Below, one piece after another: positions 41,605 through 47,865 of a DNA stretch of 47,865 nucleotides (position 1 is the first letter of the stretch; every line of letters starts with the position of its first letter). The stretch lies in NCBI RefSeq assembly GCF_019749375.1, contig NZ_JACWFE010000002.1:1-47865 (forward strand). Direction: 5' to 3'. This DNA comes from Bacillus sp. S/N-304-OC-R1 (GTDB taxonomy: Bacteria > Bacillota > Bacilli > Bacillales > Cytobacillaceae). Made by a program: the position numbers and the translations under genes. The notes under the pieces are model-generated. The model searched no databases, was not told the origin of the DNA, and worked only from the letters and a program-made list of their open reading frames with translations.

Positions 41605-43377
41605 TTGAAAATGATACAGAAATGGGCAATTAGTCTAATCGTAGTCATTTTAGCGATAGGGATTGGCCTTTCCCCAGCACATGCTTCAGAGAATGTTGGG
41701 CAATTAATTGCCGGAACGAAAACTGGAAAGGCTAACGAAACGGTGAACCTTCCGATTATATTGTCAAGCAATGGGGAAGTAGCAGCCATGCAGTTTCAGA
41801 TTAAATATGATTCAAGTGCTTTAGATTTAAGAGAAGTTAAATCAGGTTCGGGTTTGAATGGTTTTTCTGTTTTTTCCAAAGTAGAAACAGGGAAAGTTTT
41901 AATTGGTAATATAAGTGGAAAGACAATTCCCGCTGGCAAAAATGAAATTATTTATGCAACCTTTAAAATTAAAGAAAGTGCTCCTTTAAAAACTTATAAT
42001 ATCACCCTTCAGGATGTGGCTATTTCAGATAGTGATGCAAAAGATATTACAAATCAATTTTCCATTTCTACGGGGGGAATCACCGTTCAAAAGGAGCAGT
42101 CTCCAACTCCGCCTCCAGTATTGAATGATAATGAGAGTGAACAATCTCAACCGCCAGCAAATATTGAGCAAATCAAGGTTGACGTAGAAGGTGAAAATGG
42201 AAAAAACTTAACTCAAACACCAATTACACGTACAACTGAAGCTAACGGCAAAGTTAAAGACTATGTTTCCATGTCAGAAGCAATTGCCAAAGATACAGTT
42301 GAAAAAGCAAAACAACAAGGCGTGGATACTGCACGTATTGTGATTCCAGATACAAATGATAAAGTATCTGAGGTTATGGTTGAGATTCCGAAGTCCGCTT
42401 TAAGAGAATTAAATAATGGCAAAATGAAGCTTGAAATTGCAACAGACAATGCGATCATTTCGATTCCAACAGAATCAATTTCTTCTTTCAATGACAATTT
42501 ATACTTCCGAGTTGTTCCGCTCAAATCAAAGGAACAGCAAAAGCAAGTAGAAGAACGGGCGAAGAAGGAAGAAGCAGTTCATAAAATCGCACAAAATCAA
42601 ATTGTTCAGGTTTTGGGAAGACCAATGGAAATTGAAACAAATATGCAAAGTCGTGAAGTTTCTATTGTATTGCCATTAAAAGATAGCTTGCCTGCAGATG
42701 CAAATGAGCGTGAAAAGGTCCTTAATAATTTGACTGTTTTTATCGAACATAGCGATGGGACGAAGGAAGTTTTACGAGGAAAAGTGATTTCATTAAAGAA
42801 CAATGGCGAATTAGGACTCTCATTCAATGTTAATAAATTCAGTACCTTTGCGATTGTCTATATGGACGGAGCTCAAGCATTCTTTGATGGAAAAGCGTGC
42901 GGGAAAGATATAGCTAATGCAATCGGCTGTTTAAATGCTAAGAAGTCAGTACCATTATATGAATTAGTTAACAACCGATTGAAAAAAGTGGATGTACTTA
43001 AAGCAGGACAAACAATACCAGCATATGAAGCAATTTCACCGATGCTTGGACTAGGTGGGGACGTTTGGGTTGAACGGACAGGTGCGATTAAATATGAAAC
43101 TCCATCCAAATCGATGCTAGTGAAAAACGCAGCCACAGGGTCAAAACGCACAAAGCAAATTTGGAAGGGCCTTGAACTGCGACCAGGTCAAATTGGAAAA
43201 GTAACGGTTTTACAAGACACGGTCGTATGGGAAAAGATCAATAAAACCCAAAAGCTACCTCGTATATTGAAAAAGGGAGAACAATACCGTGTATACCGTT
43301 ATGTGCCGGGTATGTACGACCTAGGGAATGGGAAATACGTAGTCCAGGATGAATTTTTAAACTTTAAAAGCTTTTAA
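41605..43377 (+). CDS. Secreted cohesin protein E without dockerin
   Basis: A 590-residue exported protein; TTG 41605 has AGAAGGAGAA upstream. Signal peptide 1-28 is followed by a cohesin domain (about 32-165, VNLPIILSSNGEVAAMQFQIKYD), a Pro/Gln linker (about 167-187), a region (about 190-420) like that preceding SLH domains in Bacillus and Paenibacillus surface proteins (ending FNVNKFSTFAIVYMD), and a C-terminal segment (about 425-590) with SH3- or SLAP-like strands instead of SLH repeats. With no dockerin, it may be the base that receives dockerins of A, B and D, attached through its C-terminus. It is transcribed after the regulatory pair. Confidence 0.82.
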   Translation: MKMIQKWAISLIVVILAIGIGLSPAHASENVGQLIAGTKTGKANETVNLPIILSSNGEVAAMQFQIKYDSSALDLREVKSGSGLNGFSVFSKVETGKVLIGNISGKTIPAGKNEIIYATFKIKESAPLKTYNITLQDVAISDSDAKDITNQFSISTGGITVQKEQSPTPPPVLNDNESEQSQPPANIEQIKVDVEGENGKNLTQTPITRTTEANGKVKDYVSMSEAIAKDTVEKAKQQGVDTARIVIPDTNDKVSEVMVEIPKSALRELNNGKMKLEIATDNAIISIPTESISSFNDNLYFRVVPLKSKEQQKQVEERAKKEEAVHKIAQNQIVQVLGRPMEIETNMQSREVSIVLPLKDSLPADANEREKVLNNLTVFIEHSDGTKEVLRGKVISLKNNGELGLSFNVNKFSTFAIVYMDGAQAFFDGKACGKDIANAIGCLNAKKSVPLYELVNNRLKKVDVLKAGQTIPAYEAISPMLGLGGDVWVERTGAIKYETPSKSMLVKNAATGSKRTKQIWKGLELRPGQIGKVTVLQDTVVWEKINKTQKLPRILKKGEQYRVYRYVPGMYDLGNGKYVVQDEFLNFKSF

Positions 43378-43380
43378 TAA

Positions 43381-43410
43381 TGGGACGGGGGGACAGGTAC
43401 ACTGTCCCCT
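43381..43410. repeat. REP-like GGGAC palindrome, copy 7
   Basis: TGGGACG, then GGGGACAGGTACACTGTCCCC. It begins 4 nt after the protein E stop codon. Its sequence is the exact reverse complement of the copy at 46355 over 28 bases. Confidence 0.7.
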
Positions 43411-43634
43411 TTTTAAATAGGGAAATTGGGTAAAGCTGCTATAGATTATGAAGAATATAATATAGCGTAATCAAGTTCCGTTTCCAATTTAGGCTACGAA
43501 CCCGTCTGTTTCTTCATTACTATTTCCTAGCTAATCCTCTCCGGTGTTGAAGTATACAAGGGAAATATGATTAAATTAAACCGGGATATAATGTAAGGGA
43601 ACATGACGAGCAGTGAATTCTAGGGGGGATTATT

Positions 43635-45359
43635 TTGGATTTTAAGCAGTCCTATAATAGATGGTTACAATTCGAAGGCCTAGAGCCTGAATTAAAAAAT
43701 GAATTACTAACGTTTGGAGATAATGAGACTCTCATCAAGGATGCTTTTTTCAAGGATTTAGAGTTTGGAACGGGCGGCATGCGTGGGGAAATTGGCGCAG
43801 GTACGAATAGAATGAATACGTATACTGTCAGAAAAGCTACGCAAGGAATGGCGGAGTACATAAAGCTTTCAGGCGCAGCATCCATGTCACGTGGTGTCGT
43901 TATTGCTTTTGATAGCAGAAGGAAGTCACCTCAATTTTCACAGGAGGCGGCAGCAACATTAGCAAGGAACGGAGTGAAGGTGTATTTATATGATGGTCCG
44001 CGGACAACTCCGCAGCTATCTTTTTCTGTTCGAAAGCTGAATGCTTTTATGGGAATTATGATGACGGCTAGTCACAATCCGCCTGAATATAACGGATATA
44101 AGGTGTATGGAGAAGATGGGGCACAGCTTAATTTAGAGCAAGCTGATGCTGTCATCGGGCAGGTACACAATGTGGGGGATGAGCTGGCGGTTCCTTCTGG
44201 CGAGTTCGCTGAATTAAAGGCAGACGGAATGATTGAAATCATCGGCAAAGAATTAGATGAGGATTATCGTGCGCAATTATTAACGGTTCAAAAACATCCA
44301 AGTATGGCGGAAGCTTCTTCATTAAGAGCAGTTTTTACTCCGCTGCATGGAGCTTCGGGACAATCAGTTCGTGATTTATTTGCTCATACAGGCTATAAGC
44401 ATATTTACTATGTTGAAGAGCAAATGAAGCCAGACGGTGAGTTTCCGACAGTGAAGTCACCAAATCCGGAGGAAGCTTCGGCATTTGAGCTTGCCATCCG
44501 TGATGGACAAAAGCACGGAGTGGATATTTTATTAGCGGCAGATCCTGACGGAGATCGCGTAGGGGTAGCAGTTCGTAAAAATGATGAATATCAATTGCTG
44601 ACTGGGAATCAAACAGGTGCGATATTAATAGAGTATTTATTATCTCAAATGCACGAGAACGGTGATATTCCTGCCAATGGGCGAATTTTTAAAACGATAG
44701 TTACTTCTGAGTTAGGGCGCGTAATCGGAGAGCATTATGGTGTATCTACAGAAGATGTGTTAACCGGTTTTAAGTTTATTGGCGAGAAGATCAAGAACTA
44801 TGAAGCAACAGGCGAATTTTCGTTCCTATTTGGGTATGAAGAGAGCTATGGATATTTAATAAAGGATTTTGCTCGAGATAAAGATGCGTTGCAGGCGTTA
44901 CTTGCAATTACTGAGGCGGCTGCTTTTTATAAGGAAAAAGGGAAATCTCTACTTGATGTATTAGATGAACTTTATGATCGTCACGGTTATTATTTGGAAG
45001 GTTTAGTGTCTGTTACCAAGAAGGGGGCAGAAGGGGTCCGTGCTATACAACAGGCAATGGATGCGCTTAGAGAGCAGCCGATTAAGGACATCGGCGGGCT
45101 TAAAATAGCCTCTCAAGAAGATTATTTAAAACGGGAAAGAACTTTTGGAAATGGCCAAGGGGCTGAAGCTCTGCATTTACCAAAGTCCAATGTCATGAAA
45201 TACTTCCTTGAAGACGGTTCATGGATATGCGTGCGTCCAAGTGGAACGGAGCCGAAGATTAAATATTACTTTGGGGTTAGAAGTGATTCTAAACAAGGCA
45301 GCGAAGAGCGATTAGCAAATCTGAAAGAACTTTTTACAGCACTTATGGAGAACCTGTAA
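43635..45359 (+). CDS. pgcA: Phospho-sugar mutase (phosphoglucomutase, PgcA-like)
   Basis: A 574-residue cytoplasmic enzyme that interconverts glucose-6-phosphate and glucose-1-phosphate, feeding UDP-glucose for teichoic acid glycolipid and surface polysaccharide. TTG 43635 has AGGGGGGAT upstream. The active-site phosphoserine is Ser146 in TASHNPPEYNGYK, the Mg site is DPDGDR (303-308), the sugar loop is the EESYGY region, and the phosphate-binding loop RPSGTEPK is near the end. Length is typical of Bacillus PgcA. It has its own terminator. Confidence 0.92.
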   Translation: MDFKQSYNRWLQFEGLEPELKNELLTFGDNETLIKDAFFKDLEFGTGGMRGEIGAGTNRMNTYTVRKATQGMAEYIKLSGAASMSRGVVIAFDSRRKSPQFSQEAAATLARNGVKVYLYDGPRTTPQLSFSVRKLNAFMGIMMTASHNPPEYNGYKVYGEDGAQLNLEQADAVIGQVHNVGDELAVPSGEFAELKADGMIEIIGKELDEDYRAQLLTVQKHPSMAEASSLRAVFTPLHGASGQSVRDLFAHTGYKHIYYVEEQMKPDGEFPTVKSPNPEEASAFELAIRDGQKHGVDILLAADPDGDRVGVAVRKNDEYQLLTGNQTGAILIEYLLSQMHENGDIPANGRIFKTIVTSELGRVIGEHYGVSTEDVLTGFKFIGEKIKNYEATGEFSFLFGYEESYGYLIKDFARDKDALQALLAITEAAAFYKEKGKSLLDVLDELYDRHGYYLEGLVSVTKKGAEGVRAIQQAMDALREQPIKDIGGLKIASQEDYLKRERTFGNGQGAEALHLPKSNVMKYFLEDGSWICVRPSGTEPKIKYYFGVRSDSKQGSEERLANLKELFTALMENL

Positions 45360-45370
45360 AAATCTAAAAA

Positions 45371-45404
45371 GGCGAGGTCGGGAAGTTTCTGACTTCGCTT
45401 TTTT
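45371..45404 (+). terminator. pgcA terminator
   Basis: GCGAGGTC pairs with GACTTCGC (one G-T pair), followed by TTTTTT; 11 nt after the stop. Confidence 0.85.
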
Positions 45405-45433
45405 GGGACATGGGGACAGGTTCACTGTCCCAA
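45403..45433. repeat. REP-like GGGAC palindrome, copy 8
   Basis: TTGGGACATGG, then GGACAGGTTCACTGTCCCAA; near-identical to copies 7 and 10 and fused to the pgcA terminator T-run. Confidence 0.7.
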
Positions 45434-45549
45434 ATTCCCTCATAAAACACAACATCATTTAGCCTGTTCTAGACAATCTAATGGTTTATGATGTTGAGGT
45501 ATACTTAGTACACATCATGTATTATGGATTTTTCACATTGCTAGGACTA

Positions 45550-45572
45550 GGAACACATCCCTCTGTCCCATG
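45550..45572. repeat. REP-like element, partial copy 9
   Basis: GGAACACATCCCTCTGTCCC, an incomplete inverted-orientation member about 30 nt before the dehydrogenase ribosome site. Confidence 0.4.
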
Positions 45573-45607
45573 TAGACTCAAAGGTCTGTATTCAAGGAGG
45601 TTTACCT

Positions 45608-46356
45608 ATGAATTTTAAAGGGCAAGTGGTAGTGATTACTGGTGCGGGGAATGGGATTGGTAAGGAGCTGGCTAAGGTCTATGCGGAGCAGGGAGCCATG
45701 GTCGTTTTGTCTGACATTGATGAAGCGGCAGGAAATAGGGTGGCTGATGAAATTAGAGCGAAGAAAGGGCAGTCGATTTTTGTTCAAACGGATGTCCGGA
45801 AGGAGGAAGATGTTGTTCGACTTATGGGGGCAGCGAATGATACATATGGAAAAATTGATATTCTAATAAATAATGCAGGGATTTCTAAAAGAAAGTCACC
45901 CTATGAGCTAACAATTGAAGAGTGGGATGATGTTCTTTCCACCAATCTTCTAAGTGTTTTTCTTTGTTCTCGGGAAACGGCAAAATATATGAAGCGGAAT
46001 GGTAATGGTGGAGCAATCGTTAATCTTGCTTCTACACGAGCGCTAATGTCAGAACCAAACTCAGAAGCCTATGCAGCTTCAAAAGGCGGCATCGTTGCTT
46101 TAACCCATGCCCTGCCATGTCATTTAGTGATGACAGAATAAGGGTAAATGCCATCTCTCCAGGCTGGATTGAGACTGGTGACTTTCAGGACTTAAGAAAA
46201 ATAGACCACGAACAGCATCCCTCCAAGCGGGTTGGAAAGCCAGAGGACATTGCAAAGGCATGCTTCTATTTAACATCAAAGGAAAACGACTTTGTCACCG
46301 GCATTAATCTCGTTGTAGACGGTGGAATGACACGAAAAATGATATATGAAGAGTAG
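45608..46356 (+). pseudogene. Frameshifted short-chain dehydrogenase/reductase
   Basis: Without the frameshift it would encode about 250 residues. CAAGGAGG precedes the ATG. The first part (to about 46110) has the NAD(P) motif TGAGNGIG, NNAG, active-site Ser region (VNLASTRALMSEPNSEAYAASKGG, with Tyr and Lys of YxxxK present). At 46105-46115 (GCCCTGCCATG) one base is missing relative to the expected Ala-Leu-Ala-Met-Ser. The first frame then ends at 46141, while the second (MSFSDDRIRVNAISPGWIETGDF...) continues to 46356 with the C-terminal GGMT tail. Both halves are otherwise clean, so it is a recent mutation or a sequencing error. Substrate unknown. Confidence 0.85.
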
Positions 46357-46383
46357 GGACAGTGTACCTGTCCCCCCGTCCCA
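46355..46383. repeat. REP-like GGGAC palindrome, copy 10
   Basis: It overlaps the stop codon of the dehydrogenase. Read on the minus strand it equals copy 7 (43381) over 28 bases. Confidence 0.7.
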
Positions 46384-46529
46384 ATGAAGGACTTTCTTAC
46401 TTTGTGTAGAATACTGATGTTTATAATTGCATTGCTGAAATGCAGGTACTACCTCTTTAGTTCTCCTCTCAATTACCCCTTGATTAATTTTTTCTTTTCC
46501 TCAAACGATATCTAGTTTATTTCCTGTTT

Positions 46530-47614
46530 ATGATTTCAGGCTGCAAGTCATTTGTTTATGAAAAATTTGAAGGAGAAACAATTAACAATTTCAATTGTTC
46601 TTCTGAGAAGATAAATAATTTAGTCCTAGGTGAGTTTCCTAAAAAAATGTTTTTTTTTAATAGTGGTGCAGAGGCTGTAGAAAATGCAGTTAAAATTGCT
46701 AAAAGGTTTACAAAAAGAAAGGCAGTAATTTCCTTTGAAAGAGGATTTCATGGAAGAACCCTGTTGGCGATGACACTAACAGGGAAGGTGAAGGGATTTA
46801 GGAATGGGTTTGGCCCGATTTCCACTGATGGTTACAGGGCTCCTTTCCCTTATTACTATCACAATAAACTGGATGATGAAAACGCTCTAAAACAAATTGA
46901 TAAATTGTTTCAAAATGATGTTGATCCATATGATATTGCGGCTTTTATAATTGAACCCATTCAGGGGGATGGAGGGTTCATTATTCTTTCTGAAAATTTT
47001 ATGAAAGGCTAACATGAGATTTGTGTAAAATATGGGATTTTATTGATAGCAGATGAGGTTCAGACAGGCTTTGGAAGAACGGGAAAATGGTTTACGATGG
47101 AGAACTTTGATGTAGAAGCGGATATGACAGTCATGTCTAAATCAATAGCTGCAGGGCTGCCATTAAGTGCTGTCAGCGGCAGAAGTGAAATTATGGATTC
47201 CCCTGAAGTAAAAGAATTAGGCGGAACACTAGGGGGAAACCCACTAAGTTGTGTAGCAGCGATAAATGTAATAAAGATGATAGAAGAGCAAAATTTATTA
47301 GATCGGTCCAATTTAATTGGTGATCAAATCCGCAACAGGCTAACCTTTCATTCAGAATACGTTGGTGAGGTTAGGGGGATTGGCGCAATGGTTGCGATTG
47401 AATTTGTGAAAGATAAAAATTCAAAAGAGCCATTTCCTGCATTTGTTCAAAATGTTGTTCGCCGCTGTCAAGAAAAAGGGGTAATCCTAATAACAGCCGG
47501 ACCGAATGGGAATATTATTCGTTTGCTTCCTCCTTTAGTAATTAGCGAGGACGAATTGACGTTATCGTTGAAGTAATACAGGAAGTTGAACATGCGAGTG
47601 TCATGACTGTTTAG
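46530..47614 (+). pseudogene. Class III aminotransferase (GabT-like) pseudogene
   Basis: A PLP-dependent omega-aminotransferase gene, decayed. The N-terminal 80-100 residues are missing or unrecognisable before LGEFPKKMFFFNSGAEAVENAV. An in-frame TAA at 47010-47012 interrupts FMKG*HEICVKYGILLIADE; the same frame then continues with the catalytic-Lys segment (MSKSIAAGLPLSAVSG). Near 47555 a frameshift moves the C-terminus (DVIVEVIQEVEHASVMTV) to another frame ending at 47614. Three lesions make this a true pseudogene. The family is typical of GABA or 5-aminovalerate degradation. Confidence 0.85.
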
Positions 47615-47747
47615 GAAGGGTGTATAAAATACTTAGATGTTAGTAGTTCTGGTAGAATCCTTTTTGTGAGGTAGTAAATATAGTGGTGAAATGCTTAATC
47701 TTTATAGAGATAATATTTGGTTAGCTTAGACAGCCCTGCAGTGAGAA

Positions 47748-47865
47748 TGAACTGCCCCCTGTCAAATAGACAGTGGAAATAATAAAAAGTGACTTAAGCG
47801 GCCTTAGCCCTATATTCCATTGGGCTAAGGCCATTTAATCGTTTTTGTAGTCTTTCATTATTATA
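47748..47865 (-). mobile_element. End of an IS3-family element, cut by window edge
   Basis: A TGAACTGCCCCCTGTCAAAT-type end at 47748 resembles IS3-family termini of Bacillaceae, followed by the last codons of an orfB on the minus strand. The remainder lies beyond the window. It differs from the element at 8646, so it is a second IS. Confidence 0.65.
47794..47865 (-). CDS. IS3-family transposase OrfB, C-terminal fragment
   Basis: Only the last 23 codons are in the window. They read YNNERLQKRLNGLSPMEYRA and end KAA before the stop at 47794. This is the conserved IS150/IS3 OrfB tail (YNxxRxQxxLxxLSPxEYR). Whether the element is intact cannot be seen. Confidence 0.75.
   Translation of the reverse strand, partial: YNNERLQKRLNGLSPMEYRAKAA

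Noticed and set aside
45608..46356. Two separate genes (177 and 79 aa)
   Set aside because: Together they form one continuous dehydrogenase interrupted by a single-base frameshift.
167..46383. Short palindromes as a CRISPR array
   Set aside because: Copies are kilobases apart, at gene ends and without regular spacers.

Overview
The window looks like a chromosomal segment of a low-GC, Gram-positive, endospore-former-like Bacillaceae (Bacillus, Neobacillus or Cytobacillus type). The evidence is strong AGGAGG-type ribosome sites, frequent TTG/GTG starts, sigma-A and sigma-D type promoters, a CcpA-like cre site, YesM/YesN-type two-component genes, a TasA/camelysin-type protein and a PgcA-like phosphoglucomutase. 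No rRNA, tRNA or CRISPR was seen.

Layout. (1) 1-7.0 kb: a wHTH regulator, a CcpA-like site, an imidazolonepropionase-type amidohydrolase and a complete spermidine/putrescine-type ABC transporter (lipoprotein, ATPase, two permeases), ending in a strong terminator. (2) 7.3-10.2 kb: a secreted TasA/camelysin-type protein, an IS3-family element with an internally deleted transposase, and a GNAT acetyltransferase. (3) 10.4-23.8 kb: a peptide/amide uptake and hydrolysis region. A proline-iminopeptidase-like hydrolase and an acetamidase/formamidase are divergent from an oligopeptide-binding lipoprotein. Then come a LytS/YesM-type kinase with an AraC-type response regulator, a polytopic membrane protein, an Opp/Dpp-type transporter (two permeases, two ATPases), a glutamine-amidotransferase-like protein and a second acetamidase. 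A 25-nt element (23/25 identical) lies upstream of both the binding-protein gene and the permease operon, so the two-component system between them is the obvious candidate regulator. (4) 24.2-28.1 kb: small unknown genes and a methyl-accepting chemotaxis protein with a good sigma-D promoter.

(5) 28.5-43.4 kb is the most unusual part. Four minus-strand genes encode secreted modular proteins. Three carry cohesin domains, cadherin-like beta-sandwich domains and a C-terminal dockerin; the fourth has an internal dockerin-like EF-hand pair and Ig-like domains. A collapsed dockerin-gene remnant lies next to them. Divergent from them are a 7TMR-DISM hybrid sensor carrying two different histidine-kinase modules, a response regulator with a BTAD/SARP-type effector, and a fifth secreted protein with a cohesin but no dockerin. 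A 36-nt promoter-proximal element is shared by two of the structural genes and the remnant. No glycoside hydrolase is present, so this looks like a regulated, non-cellulosomal cohesin-dockerin surface or matrix system rather than a cellulosome.

(6) 43.6-47.9 kb: a phosphoglucomutase, a frameshifted short-chain dehydrogenase, a class III aminotransferase pseudogene, and the 3' end of a second IS3-family transposase running off the window.

About a dozen short palindromic GGGAC...GTCCC elements, resembling REP sequences, sit between genes across the window, mostly just after stop codons.
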